Part shown: in pieces, positions 25,700 to 34,151 of the stretch | Layout of the letters: every line of letters begins with the position of its first letter | Position numbering within the stretch: position 1 is the stretch's first letter | NCBI GenBank assembly: GCA_021324435.1 | Contig: JAJPIZ010000009.1 | Location: forward strand, 62,001 to 126,000 | DNA from: Anaerolineae bacterium | Lineage (GTDB): Bacteria > Chloroflexota > Anaerolineae > Anaerolineales > Villigracilaceae | Length of the DNA stretch: 64,000 nt | Direction: 5' to 3' | Position numbers and translations under genes: made by a program | The notes under the pieces: generated by a model | Told to the model about the DNA's origin: nothing | The model's input: the letters and a program-made list of their open reading frames with translations, nothing else | Databases searched by the model: none

Positions 25700-26518
25700 A
25701 TGCAAACCTTAAAATCTACTCTCCCCTCCGCCCTCCTTCAAATCGTCAAAAACACCTACGATGCGATTCGGCGCGTCCCGGAACTGCCTGCCGCCTATCT
25801 GCACCCGTGGCGGCGCGAGAGCATACGCCGCCTCGCTGCGTTCAAAGACGCGCACAAGGGCCAGCGCGCCTTCATCATCGGCAACGGGCCAAGCCTGAAT
25901 CAAACCGATCTTTCCAAACTCAAAGACGAGTTCACCTTTGGCCTCAATCGTATCTACCTGCTCTTCCCTCGACTCGGCTTTTCCGCCACCTATCTCGTTT
26001 CCATCAACGATCTCGTCATCGAACAATGCGCGCAGGAAATGGCCGCGCTTCCGCTTCCGAAATTCTTTGCGTGGCGTTCGCATCGTCACTTCCAAAACCT
26101 GCCGCCCACCACCAACCACCAACTACCAACCTTCTTGTACACAACGTATACTGGTCCGCGTTTCGCCCGCGACGTCCGCGGCCGCGTCTGGGAAGGTGCA
26201 ACCGTCACCAATGTCGCGCTCCAACTCGCCTTTCACATGGGCTTTCAGCAAGTCATTCTGATTGGCGTTGACCACAACTTTGCGAGCAAGGGCGAAGCCA
26301 ACAAAACCGTCGTTTCGACCGGCGATGACCCCAATCATTTTTCTGCGGATTATTTTGGCAAGGGCTTCCGCTGGCAATTGCCCGATTTGGATACGTCTGA
26401 ACTCGGATACACACTTGCGCGTGAGGCCTATCGCAAAGCCGGGCGTGAAGTCCTGGATGCGACCATTGGCGGCAAGTTGACGATCTTTCCCAAAGTGGAT
26501 TACGACTCGCTCTTCTAA
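25700..26518 (+). CDS. DUF115 (MptE-like) protein of the glycan locus
   Basis: A 272-residue protein with the DUF115 core: 'GQRAFIIGNGPSLNQTDLSKLKDEFTFGLNRI' in two parts, then 'EGATVTNVALQLAFHMGFQQVILIGVDHNF'. Related domains occur in 6-hydroxymethylpterin diphosphokinase MptE and in motility-associated (Maf) glycosyltransferases that handle nonulosonates. With a NeuA-like gene nearby, a glycan role is the better guess. An in-frame low-complexity piece 'LPPTTNHQLPTFL' (about residues 134-146) comes from a CCAAC-type tandem repeat in the DNA. The next gene starts directly after the stop. Confidence 0.75.
   Translation: MQTLKSTLPSALLQIVKNTYDAIRRVPELPAAYLHPWRRESIRRLAAFKDAHKGQRAFIIGNGPSLNQTDLSKLKDEFTFGLNRIYLLFPRLGFSATYLVSINDLVIEQCAQEMAALPLPKFFAWRSHRHFQNLPPTTNHQLPTFLYTTYTGPRFARDVRGRVWEGATVTNVALQLAFHMGFQQVILIGVDHNFASKGEANKTVVSTGDDPNHFSADYFGKGFRWQLPDLDTSELGYTLAREAYRKAGREVLDATIGGKLTIFPKVDYDSLF
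26106..26131 (+). repeat. Tandem CCAAC/CCACCA repeat inside a coding gene
   Basis: A run of ccacc, accaa, ccacc, aacta, ccaac units within the DUF115 gene. It keeps the frame and encodes a Pro/Thr/Asn-rich patch that looks foreign to the domain. Confidence 0.5.
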
Positions 26519-27448
26519 ATGGCGCTCGTTTCGATTATCACTCCCTCATTCAATCAATCTGCCTATCTTGAACAGACGATGAAATCTGTCTTCGCGCAGG
26601 ATTATCGCGACCTTGAATACATCGTTGTGGATGGCGGCTCGACGGACGGAAGTGTTGACATCATCAAAAAATATTCATCCCGCCTCGCGTTCTGGACTTG
26701 GGAGCGGGATCGCGGTCAGGCGGAGGCCATCAACAAAGGGATGGCTCACGCGCGCGGCGAGATCATTTCCTGGCTCAACTCGGACGACTATTATTTGCCC
26801 GGCGCGATTTCTTCGGCGGTGAAAATCTTCGAGCAAAATCCAGACGTTGTTTTAGTTTATGGAAATATGTTGGCTGTGGATGAACGCGGTCGAACCATCA
26901 ACACGTTGAAATATCAACAATTGTCTCTCGAAGATTTGCTTTGCTTTCAGATCATTGGGCAACCCGCAGTGTTCTTTCGCCGCTCTGCGTTTGAAAAAGC
27001 AGGCGGCCTTGACGCCACGTTCCACTTTCTGCTTGACCATCAACTCTGGATCAAGATTGCTCAACAAGGAAAAATCCTGCATGTGAATCAAACCTGGGCC
27101 GCGGCGCGCTATCATGCCGAGGCTAAAAATCGCCTCAAAGCCGCGGAATTTGGCCGTGAGGCCTTCCGCATTTTGGATTGGGTGAAAAGTCAGCCCGATT
27201 TGGCGGGAGCCGTTTCGAGGGTGGAAAGACGCGCCCGCGCTTCCGCGCATCGTGTCGACGCGCGCTATCTGCTCGATAGCGGTCAGCCCTGGCCGGCACT
27301 CAAGGCCTGGACGCGTGCTCTGTTCATCCATCCACCCACTGCGTTGTCACGATTGAATCTTTTTGTCTCGGCTCTGCTCAATTTGAGTGGGTTCGGGCGC
27401 GTGCGCGAGGCTTATCTACGCGCGCGAAAAGATCGTCTCTCATCCTGA
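26519..27448 (+). CDS. GT2-family glycosyltransferase
   Basis: A 309-residue GT-A enzyme: 'VSIITPSFNQSAYLEQTMKSV', 'YIVVDGGSTDGSVDIIKKYS', 'DRGQAEAINKGMAHARGEIISWLNSDD' (DxD-like acids) and 'FHFLLDHQLWIKIA'. It has a C-terminal helical extension of about 80 residues that is basic. It starts immediately after the DUF115 stop. The gene at 29967 is a close paralogue of the catalytic part. Confidence 0.9.
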   Translation: MALVSIITPSFNQSAYLEQTMKSVFAQDYRDLEYIVVDGGSTDGSVDIIKKYSSRLAFWTWERDRGQAEAINKGMAHARGEIISWLNSDDYYLPGAISSAVKIFEQNPDVVLVYGNMLAVDERGRTINTLKYQQLSLEDLLCFQIIGQPAVFFRRSAFEKAGGLDATFHFLLDHQLWIKIAQQGKILHVNQTWAAARYHAEAKNRLKAAEFGREAFRILDWVKSQPDLAGAVSRVERRARASAHRVDARYLLDSGQPWPALKAWTRALFIHPPTALSRLNLFVSALLNLSGFGRVREAYLRARKDRLSS

Positions 27449-27475
27449 ATTCATCCTGAACAACGCGGCTCGCGT

Positions 27476-27491
27476 TACAATTGACGCGCTT
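27476..27491 (+). promoter_or_regulatory. -10-like box ahead of the GT-C-type gene at 27492
   Basis: TACAAT (27476-27481) lies ten bases before the ATG. There is no Shine-Dalgarno, so the transcript would have a leader of about three bases. No clear -35 is seen. Confidence 0.35.
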
Positions 27492-29042
27492 ATGGAAACT
27501 CAAGGCTATCGTTCTTTTTTCGCATCCTCCCGTTTGACTTTTGTCATCACATTGTTCGTGCTCTTGGGTTTTGGCCTCGGCATTCGCCTGTTCGGCCTGA
27601 CCGACCTGCCGCTCGACTTTCATCCCACGCGGCAACTGCTTAGCGCGCTGAAAGCGCGCGGCATGTATTACCAGACCGCGCCGAATATTCCAGATTGGCA
27701 GAGGCAGATGTCATTGCAACAATGGAAGACGAAAGCCGAAGTGGAGCCTGAAGTTTTCGAGCGCATCGTTGCGTTCACGTATCGCTTCACCGGCGAGGAG
27801 TTGTGGGTGGCGCGCGTGTATTCGTCTCTTTTTTGGATCATCGGCGGAGTTTTTCTCTTTCTCCTTGTGCGCGATTTGATTTCAACAGATGGTGCAGTGA
27901 TTGCCACCGCCTATTATCTTTTCTTTCCTTATGCGGTCATCGCCAGCCGTTCTTTTCAACCTGACCCATTGATGGTGATGCTCATCGTCACATTTTGGTG
28001 GGCTGTGAATCGCTGGGCGGACCTCACTCCCGGCCCCTCTCCTGAAAGGAGGGGAGAGTCGTGGGTATTTGCGCTTCTCGCGGGACTTGTGGGCGGTCTT
28101 GCCATCTTCATCAAATTCTACGCCGCGTTTTTTGTGATCGGCGGCGCGCTGGGAGTGTTGTTAGGGAAGTTCAGTCTGCGCGAACTCGTCCGCAAGCCGC
28201 AAGTGTGGGCCATGGCCGTTTTGGGAATCCTGCCCGCCGCAGGTTATTTGTTTTATGGAATCGTGTTGCGCGGTTTTCTGAGTCAGCAGTTCAGTGGACG
28301 ATTTATCCCCGCGCTTTTGCTCAGCCCTTTAAATTATGTTCAATGGGCCACGAAGGCGAACATGGCGGCGGGCGGGCTGATGATCATGGTCGGGTTGTTG
28401 AGTCCGTTTTTCGTCCGCGAACGACGCGCCCGATTCTTAATCTATGGATTGTGGATCGCGTACATCCTGTTCGGTCTGTTCTTTGACTATCACATTGCAA
28501 CCCATGATTACTATCACCTGCCGTTCATCCCAATTGTGGCTGTTTCGCTCGCGCCGGTTGCAGACTGGTTCATGAGCCAACTCGCGAGTCTCACCCCGAG
28601 GCGTTGGATGAAAATCGCCGCGTATGCGATTTTGTCGTATGGTCTCTTCGCAACGTTGTGGGATGTGCGTAATCAAATGAAATCTGTGGATTATCGTCCC
28701 GAAGCCGCCATGTGGGCGCAGATCGGTGACTTGCTCGGGCGCGGTTCGGGCGTGGTCGCGCTGACCCAGGATTATGGCTCGCGGCTTGCGTACTGGGGCT
28801 GGTCGAATCCCGCTATCTGGCCGAACTCCGGCGACATTGATTATCACGATGTGCGCGGCGCGACCTTTGATTTCAAGAGAACATTTGACGACTTGACGAA
28901 AAACAAGCGCTACTTCCTCGTCACGGATTTTGTAGAGTTGAATCATCAGCCTGATCTCAAGGATCAGTTAGCGGCTTATGCCGTTTTTCAACAGGGTGAT
29001 GGATATATTATTTATGATTTGACTCGGTTGGCAGGCAAATGA
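27492..29042 (+). CDS. GT39-like membrane glycosyltransferase with repeat-encoded insertion
   Basis: A 516-residue protein with about ten membrane segments. The first loop, 'LTDLPLDFHPTRQLLSALKARGMYYQ', replaces the usual DE motif of GT39 but keeps its layout, and 'FTGEELWVARVYSSLFWIIGGVFLF' follows. Residues 177-189 ('LTPGPSPERRGES') are encoded by a palindromic repeat inserted in frame between two membrane segments. The ATG at 27492 fits the hydrophobic start; the longer frame begins inside the preceding gene. The stop overlaps the sulfotransferase start (ATGA). Confidence 0.75.
   Translation: METQGYRSFFASSRLTFVITLFVLLGFGLGIRLFGLTDLPLDFHPTRQLLSALKARGMYYQTAPNIPDWQRQMSLQQWKTKAEVEPEVFERIVAFTYRFTGEELWVARVYSSLFWIIGGVFLFLLVRDLISTDGAVIATAYYLFFPYAVIASRSFQPDPLMVMLIVTFWWAVNRWADLTPGPSPERRGESWVFALLAGLVGGLAIFIKFYAAFFVIGGALGVLLGKFSLRELVRKPQVWAMAVLGILPAAGYLFYGIVLRGFLSQQFSGRFIPALLLSPLNYVQWATKANMAAGGLMIMVGLLSPFFVRERRARFLIYGLWIAYILFGLFFDYHIATHDYYHLPFIPIVAVSLAPVADWFMSQLASLTPRRWMKIAAYAILSYGLFATLWDVRNQMKSVDYRPEAAMWAQIGDLLGRGSGVVALTQDYGSRLAYWGWSNPAIWPNSGDIDYHDVRGATFDFKRTFDDLTKNKRYFLVTDFVELNHQPDLKDQLAAYAVFQQGDGYIIYDLTRLAGK
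28021..28058 (+). repeat. 'LTPGPSP'-type palindromic repeat inside a coding gene
   Basis: The core CCCCTCTCCT and AGGAGGGG form a hairpin after a CTCACTCCCGG lead-in. It sits in frame inside the membrane glycosyltransferase and encodes a Pro/Arg-rich loop. The sequence after groEL at 56936-56975 has the same lead-in and core and so belongs to the same family. Confidence 0.75.
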
Positions 29043-29956
29043 ATCAACGACCGGTCCTCGTCACAGGCGCGCATCGCACAGGCACAACATGGGTTGGCAA
29101 GATGCTTGCGGCGGATGAAAACACCGCTTACATCAGCGAGCCGCTCAACGTTTTGCATCGCCCCGGCGTTTTCCGCGCGCCGGTCAAATATTGGTATACC
29201 TATATCAACAAAGAAAACGGATCGGAGTATCTGCCCGCCTTCACTGAATTGCTCGATTTCGATTATCACCTGTGGGATGAAATCCTTTCCATTCGTTCGC
29301 GCAAAGATTTTTTCCGCATGGGCCGCGATTTCCGCACGTTTTACCTCGGCAGTATGCATGGACAGCGCGCCTTGCTCAAAGATCCGTTTGCTGTTTTTTC
29401 GTTGCCGTGGTTCGCGGAAACGTTAAATTGTCAAATCGTGGTGACGGTGCGTCATCCCGCCGCCTTCGCCAGCAGCCTCAAGAGGCTTAATTGGTCGTTT
29501 GATTTTAACCATTTACTTGCTCAACCTTTGCTAATGCGCGATCATCTCGAACCGTTTCGCGCGCATATGCAATCCATCGCGGCAGATGATATTATCGGTC
29601 AGGCCTCCTTGTTGTGGAGGATGATCTACTACGTCGTTCACGCGGACCGTGAGCGGCTTCCATTCATCAAAATTACACGTCACGAAGACCTTTCTCTTGA
29701 CCCCATCGCGGGCTATCATCAACTGTATGATGAGCTGGGTTTGAATTTCACTTCGCGCGTTGAGCAAACGATTCTCAACTCCAGCAGTTCCGATAACCCT
29801 GTTGAATTATTGAAGAATAAAACTCATTCGGTTAAACTCGATAGCCGCGCCAACATGGACAACTGGAAGAAACGACTTTCTCCCGATGAAATCCATCGTA
29901 TCCGCAAAGTGACGGAGGAGGTTGCTTATGATTTTTATCCCAACCTAAACTGGTAA
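29039..29956 (+). CDS. Sulfotransferase
   Basis: A 305-residue P-loop sulfotransferase. The 5'-phosphosulfate loop 'GAHRTGTTWVGKML' is at residues 10-23. The 3'-phosphate-binding stretch is 'VVTVRHPAAFASSLKRL', and 'ITRHEDLSLDP' follows. The C-terminal 'NMDNWKKRLSPDEIHRI' fits. It would transfer sulfate from PAPS to a glycan or lipid. With the second sulfotransferase at 33346, it suggests a sulfated surface polysaccharide. It is translationally coupled to the GT39-like gene. Confidence 0.88.
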   Translation: MNQRPVLVTGAHRTGTTWVGKMLAADENTAYISEPLNVLHRPGVFRAPVKYWYTYINKENGSEYLPAFTELLDFDYHLWDEILSIRSRKDFFRMGRDFRTFYLGSMHGQRALLKDPFAVFSLPWFAETLNCQIVVTVRHPAAFASSLKRLNWSFDFNHLLAQPLLMRDHLEPFRAHMQSIAADDIIGQASLLWRMIYYVVHADRERLPFIKITRHEDLSLDPIAGYHQLYDELGLNFTSRVEQTILNSSSSDNPVELLKNKTHSVKLDSRANMDNWKKRLSPDEIHRIRKVTEEVAYDFYPNLNW

Positions 29957-29966
29957 TTAAACGCTG

Positions 29967-30758
29967 ATGACAAATTTACCCCTTGTTTCCATTATCACGC
30001 CGTCGTTCAATCAGGCGCGCTATCTGGAAGCCGCGATTCAGTCTGTGCTTTCACAGGATTACCCGCGCCTCGAATACATTGTCGTGGACGGCAGTTCGAC
30101 CGATGGCAGCGTGGAGATCATCAAAAAATATCAGAGTAGATTGGCCTGGTGGGTCAGCGAGCCGGATAAGGGTCAGACCGATGCGTTGAACAAGGGGTTT
30201 GCGCGTGCCAAAGGCGAGATTCTCGCCTGGCTCAATTCAGACGATACTTACGAGCCGGGTGCGGTCGCCGCGGCCGTAAAGTTTTTGCAAGATCATCCAG
30301 AAGTTGGAATGGTTTATGGCGATACCAACTACATCAACGAAGATGGACATGTGATCGGCAAATTCCCCGCCGCGCAAACCAATCTTCGCCGCCTTCGTCA
30401 GGGCTATGTTCATATTCCCCAGCAAGCCTCGTTCTTTCGAGCAGACTTGTGGCGCGAAGTCGGTCCGCTTGACCCATCCTTTTACTTCGCCATGGATTAT
30501 GATCTATGGGTACGCCTCGCGGCGCGCTCGCAATTGAAATACGTGCCACAGACTTGGGCCAACTTTCGCCTGCACACCGCGGGCAAGACCATCGCTGCCG
30601 ATGATCGTTGCTGGCCCGAGATGATTCGTGTGCACTATCGCGATGGCGGCGGTTTCTTATCGGTCATTGTGGCCAAGTATTTTATCCGTAAACTGGTTGC
30701 GCCGTTGTGGAATCGGCGGCGTGTCCGGATGTTGCGGAAAAATGATGGCCAGGATTGA
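29967..30758 (+). CDS. GT2-family glycosyltransferase
   Basis: A 263-residue GT-A enzyme. It has 'VSIITPSFNQARYLEAAIQSV', 'YIVVDGSSTDGSVEIIKKYQ', 'DKGQTDALNKGFARAKGEILAWLNSDD' and 'FYFAMDYDLWVRLA'. The catalytic part is very similar to that of the GT2 gene at 26519, so one probably arose by duplication. It lacks the other gene's basic C-terminal extension. Confidence 0.9.
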   Translation: MTNLPLVSIITPSFNQARYLEAAIQSVLSQDYPRLEYIVVDGSSTDGSVEIIKKYQSRLAWWVSEPDKGQTDALNKGFARAKGEILAWLNSDDTYEPGAVAAAVKFLQDHPEVGMVYGDTNYINEDGHVIGKFPAAQTNLRRLRQGYVHIPQQASFFRADLWREVGPLDPSFYFAMDYDLWVRLAARSQLKYVPQTWANFRLHTAGKTIAADDRCWPEMIRVHYRDGGGFLSVIVAKYFIRKLVAPLWNRRRVRMLRKNDGQD

Positions 30759-30812
30759 CTGCCCTTCGCCTATCGGTGACAAATGACATTGTGTGAAAGG
30801 AAATAACGAATT

Positions 30813-31211
30813 ATGTTCAAGAAAATAGTTTTTGCCCTTCTCGTTCTTACGTTTCTCTCTGCATGTGGCACCCAATCCCAAAACTCCGCGGATAATGCCA
30901 AAAAGTCTGTTGCCAAGAAGAATCCAAAGGAGGCCAAAGTGAGTGTAGAGGCGAGATTGGTGACCGTCACGATCCCCGGCCATGCGCCCTACTTTTGGTT
31001 TGAAAAGGTGGCTGATGATTCCGTTCCATTCGCCAAAGTTTATTTTCGATACGATGCCGCTTCGAAAGGTTATTTCTATCAGACCGACATGGAAACCTGG
31101 CAACCTCTCAAACTTGAGGATAATACGTTCAAAATTGGGCAAATGAAATTGGCCTTCAGCGATGAGGGAGTCACTATCACCTATCCGTCGGGCACGTGGG
31201 CATTCCCGTAG
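30813..31211 (+). CDS. Small secreted lipoprotein of unknown function
   Basis: A 132-residue protein with a lipoprotein signal 'KKIVFALLVLTFLSACGTQ' (lipobox LSAC, Cys at about residue 18). A Lys-rich linker follows, then a compact beta-rich domain with 'GHAPYFWFEKV' and 'FYQTDMETWQPL'. A GAAAGGA lies ahead of the ATG. No family was recognised. It sits between the glycosyltransferase and the Wzz-like gene and may be an accessory part of the export machinery. Confidence 0.7.
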   Translation: MFKKIVFALLVLTFLSACGTQSQNSADNAKKSVAKKNPKEAKVSVEARLVTVTIPGHAPYFWFEKVADDSVPFAKVYFRYDAASKGYFYQTDMETWQPLKLEDNTFKIGQMKLAFSDEGVTITYPSGTWAFP

Positions 31212-31244
31212 TTCACGGCAGAGACGATAAAGGGACTGACTTAC

Positions 31245-31862
31245 ATGAAATTATTCTTCTCTCCTCCTTCCTCTGACGATCTCATTCGCCTGCTCAAAGC
31301 CTGGCGCTTCTGGCTGGTGAGCGCGTTGGTTGGCGCCGTCATCGGCGCGGCTGTTTACTATATCGCGCCGCCGCCCTATCGCGCCCGGGCCACCGTCAAC
31401 GTGGACTTTCACATCGAACAGGCCTGGCCCAAGGATACCGACCGCCAGCAATTCTACTTCCTCGAACGCGAGACACGAAAGCTGGAAGAGATCGCCTGGT
31501 CGGACGAAGTGCTGAACACCGCGGCGACACAGGCCGCAGACGATACTTTTACAGCCGACAGTGGAAAACTTCAACTGGGTCAGCCTGGCAACGGTGGCTG
31601 GCACTTTTACGCAGACGATCCGGACCCGAAGAAGGCCGCGACGTTTGCTTCTGCTTGGGCGCAGGCCTTCGCGGAAAAAGTGAAGGCAGATGTTGCCAAT
31701 CCGTCTAGCGGGTTGGAACAATACATCACCGCGGACGCTACACAGACTCAGAATCTCACCGCGCATCGCAGTGTGAGTTTGAGCATGTACCTCCTGGCAG
31801 GCTCGCTCATCTTTCTGGCTGTGAGCGCGTTCAGCATTTTATTTTTTGATCTCAGAAAATGA
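31245..31862 (+). CDS. Wzz-like chain-length determinant protein
   Basis: A 205-residue protein with a membrane segment near each end ('FWLVSALVGAVIGAAVYYI' and 'SMYLLAGSLIFLAVSAFSILF') and an extracytoplasmic domain between them that starts with the 'PPPYRARATVNV' stretch typical of Wzz/Wza-partner proteins. It is shorter than usual and lacks a kinase domain. It should set polymer length together with the Wzy-like protein, whose start overlaps its stop (ATGA). Confidence 0.8.
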   Translation: MKLFFSPPSSDDLIRLLKAWRFWLVSALVGAVIGAAVYYIAPPPYRARATVNVDFHIEQAWPKDTDRQQFYFLERETRKLEEIAWSDEVLNTAATQAADDTFTADSGKLQLGQPGNGGWHFYADDPDPKKAATFASAWAQAFAEKVKADVANPSSGLEQYITADATQTQNLTAHRSVSLSMYLLAGSLIFLAVSAFSILFFDLRK

Positions 31863-33346
31863 ATGCCGCATCCCGCCTCCTGAGTTTGGATAAAATCGTG
31901 CGCGTCCTGTGGGCCGTGGCTTTATTGTGTTTACCCGTCACCAGTTTTCGCTATTTCCCCGCGGGCGACGGCACGTACGTCCGGCCATTGGCGTTTTTTC
32001 CGCTGGTGTTGTTACTGCCCATCCTGCTGATTCAACTCCTACCCCCCTCTTTCTCTCCCCCCATTTTCGGAGGAAATGGGGGGAGACGGAGGGGGGGCCC
32101 GCGCGCGGGTTCGCTGACTCCGCTCACAGCATTTCTCTTCGCCGCTTTGGCGGCCAGCCTGATCGGGGTCCTGTTTGCGCCGGTGGCTTTGCGCGGCCAG
32201 CAAGTCTTTGGCCGCGTCTTGCGTGCCTGGGTCACAGTCTTCATGGGATTATGTTTTTTTATCGCCGCCATCTGGATGAACCGCGATGAAAATGATCTGC
32301 GCTTTACGATCAGATGGATGCTGGCCGGCTTTGCGCTCGACGTTCTGTGGAGCGGCTTGCAGGGCGCGACCTTTTACCTGCACATCTTTCCCAAGTCGCT
32401 GGTCACGCAGTGGCAACGCGCTTTTTCCTTGCGCGAGTTGGTTCGGACCAATCGGATTAGCGGAATGGCGTATGAGCCTTCATGGCTCGCGGGGCAAATC
32501 TCCACGATCTATCTTCCGTGGCTGTTCGCCTCTCTCTTGACCCGCGTGCGGGTGACGCGTTTCAAATGGCTGGAGCCAATGCTGTTGGTTTGCGCCGCGC
32601 TCCTTTTGCTTGCGACCTTTTCGCGCGGCGGCCTGCTGACCGTTGGCGCGACGGTCATCTTAACTCTCTTGCTTGCCGGGCGCGCCCAAATCGCCGCCGC
32701 GTGGAATTGGTTCCTCTCCGGCTTTCGCGGCCGCGGCTGGATTTGGCGCGTGGGAATCATCGGTTTAGTCATTGCAGTGATGGCAGGTGTAATGCTCTTC
32801 CTCGGACAAAAGGGATACATTTCCCGCTTGTTCAACACGCAAGCCGCCAACCTCACGGACTTCATCATCCAGAATTCGGCGGGCGCGCGCGCCGCGTATG
32901 TGTGGGGCGCAATGGGCGCGTATCAGGATCATCCGCTGACCGGCGTGGGACTCGGCGCGAGCGGGTTTTATATTTACAATCATCTGCCTGATTGGGCGTT
33001 GACGGTCGTACCGGAGATCGCGCGACAATTAAGCCCTGATACGGCGCTCTATCCCAATCCTAAAAACTTATTCGTCCGTCTGCTGGCTGAGACCGGCTTG
33101 ATCGGTTTCTTCTTGTTCGTTGCTTTTCTATTTTCGCTCCTGGCGGATGCGATTGCCGCGTTACAGCAGAAATCCGCGTTGTGGCAATATCTCGGCATCG
33201 CCTCGATTTTTACCTGGATCGCGCTGATTTTCTACAACATGACCCAGGACTCGTTTGCCATTCCAAATTTGTGGATCAATCTCGGTATCCTGGCTGGTAT
33301 GTCGGTGTTTACAGTACAATCCAATAAACCTGCCGAGGATGTTTGA
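31859..33346 (+). CDS. Wzy/O-antigen-ligase-family membrane protein with repeat-encoded insertion
   Basis: A 495-residue protein with about 11-12 membrane segments. The large extracytoplasmic loop region near 'GARAAYVWGAMGAYQDHPLTGVG' is the Wzy_C signature. 'NLFVRLLAETGLIGFFLFVAF' follows. In organisms without lipopolysaccharide such proteins usually polymerise repeat units. Residues 61-82 ('LPPSFSPPIFGGNGGRRRGG' and on) are encoded by a palindromic repeat inserted in frame between membrane segments. It is coupled to the Wzz-like gene before it and the sulfotransferase after it. Confidence 0.85.
   Translation: MNAASRLLSLDKIVRVLWAVALLCLPVTSFRYFPAGDGTYVRPLAFFPLVLLLPILLIQLLPPSFSPPIFGGNGGRRRGGPRAGSLTPLTAFLFAALAASLIGVLFAPVALRGQQVFGRVLRAWVTVFMGLCFFIAAIWMNRDENDLRFTIRWMLAGFALDVLWSGLQGATFYLHIFPKSLVTQWQRAFSLRELVRTNRISGMAYEPSWLAGQISTIYLPWLFASLLTRVRVTRFKWLEPMLLVCAALLLLATFSRGGLLTVGATVILTLLLAGRAQIAAAWNWFLSGFRGRGWIWRVGIIGLVIAVMAGVMLFLGQKGYISRLFNTQAANLTDFIIQNSAGARAAYVWGAMGAYQDHPLTGVGLGASGFYIYNHLPDWALTVVPEIARQLSPDTALYPNPKNLFVRLLAETGLIGFFLFVAFLFSLLADAIAALQQKSALWQYLGIASIFTWIALIFYNMTQDSFAIPNLWINLGILAGMSVFTVQSNKPAEDV
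32041..32096 (+). repeat. GC-rich coding palindrome, copy A (in wzy-like gene)
   Basis: Left arm 'cccccctctttctctccccc' and right arm 'ggggggagacggaggggg' close on CATTTTC/GAAAATG-like bases. Copies B (37022-37080) and C (38130-38187) share arms and centre. It is read as Pro/Ser- and Gly/Arg-rich peptide with no stop. Confidence 0.85.
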
Positions 33347-34074
33347 TGATCGTTCTTTCTGTTGGTATGCCGCGCGCCGGCTCCGGCTGGCACTACAATT
33401 TAATTCACGACTTGATGGAAACGACGGGGTGCGCCGATGCCCGCGACATTCGCGAGAAATTCCATCTGCAAAAAATCCTCACCGAAGTCAATTGCAACAT
33501 TGGAGTGCTGTCAGCGCGGCGCCTGGCTGCAGTGACCCTGCCCGCGCTGATGGGTAACACGTTTGTGATCAAAGCCCACGCCGGGCCAACACGCGCTTCG
33601 CGTCTGCTCTCGACTTTGGGCCTGCTTCGCGTCACTTACATTTACCGCGACCCGCGCGACGCCATGCTCTCCGCCTTTGATTACGGTCAGCGCGCCCTGA
33701 CCAAAGGCCGCCCAAACGCCTTTTCGCATCTTACAGATTTCGATGCCTCGCTGGCTTTTATCACGGACTACGTCCGCATCTGGGAAAAGTGGACGCGTGA
33801 AAAGAATGTGTTGATCGCCCGCTACGAAGATCTGTTGACGAACTACGATGCCGAGTGTGCCAGGCTGGTGGAATATCTCCGTTTAGACGGCGCCCGGCCC
33901 GAGGTCCGCGCAGTGATCGAACGCTATCGCCCCGAAAAAGCGGAAGCTCAGCAGGGCACGCATTTTTACAAGGGCAAAATCGGCCGCTTTCGCGATTCGT
34001 ATTCGTCGGGCCAGCAAAAAATCCTGGTTGAGCGATTCGGTGTGGTTTTGTCCAAAATGGGCTACGCGGTTTAG
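33346..34074 (+). CDS. Sulfotransferase-family protein
   Basis: A 242-residue P-loop protein. It starts 'IVLSVGMPRAGSGWHYNLIHDL', where GMPRAGSGW is the phosphosulfate-binding loop. 'VTYIYRDPRDAMLSAFDYGQRAL' gives the 3'-phosphate loop, and 'VLIARYEDLLTNYDAECARLVEYL' and 'GRFRDSYSSGQQ' complete the sulfotransferase pattern. The ATG at 33346 overlaps the previous stop; a TTG one codon earlier is the alternative. It ends the polysaccharide locus. It probably sulfates the exported glycan or its precursor. Confidence 0.82.
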   Translation: MIVLSVGMPRAGSGWHYNLIHDLMETTGCADARDIREKFHLQKILTEVNCNIGVLSARRLAAVTLPALMGNTFVIKAHAGPTRASRLLSTLGLLRVTYIYRDPRDAMLSAFDYGQRALTKGRPNAFSHLTDFDASLAFITDYVRIWEKWTREKNVLIARYEDLLTNYDAECARLVEYLRLDGARPEVRAVIERYRPEKAEAQQGTHFYKGKIGRFRDSYSSGQQKILVERFGVVLSKMGYAV

Positions 34075-34117
34075 ATCGCGCTTTGCAAAGGTGTAATCGT
34101 GTTGTAATGCGTTCATA

Positions 34118-34151
34118 TTGCTGTGGACGCATTATTTGTTATCATTAGCGT
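34118..34151 (+). promoter_or_regulatory. Leaderless promoter of the histidine kinase
   Basis: TTGCTG (34118-34123), 16-base spacer, TATCAT (34140-34145), then six bases to the ATG at 34152. No Shine-Dalgarno is present. Confidence 0.55.

Noticed and set aside
26106-26131. CRISPR-like array
   Set aside because: Only a short tandem repeat without spacers, within an intact gene. No CRISPR arrays or cas genes were seen anywhere in the window.
32509-32868. Antisense frame in the Wzy-like gene
   Set aside because: A shadow frame from GC-rich codons, with no start signal or conserved motif.
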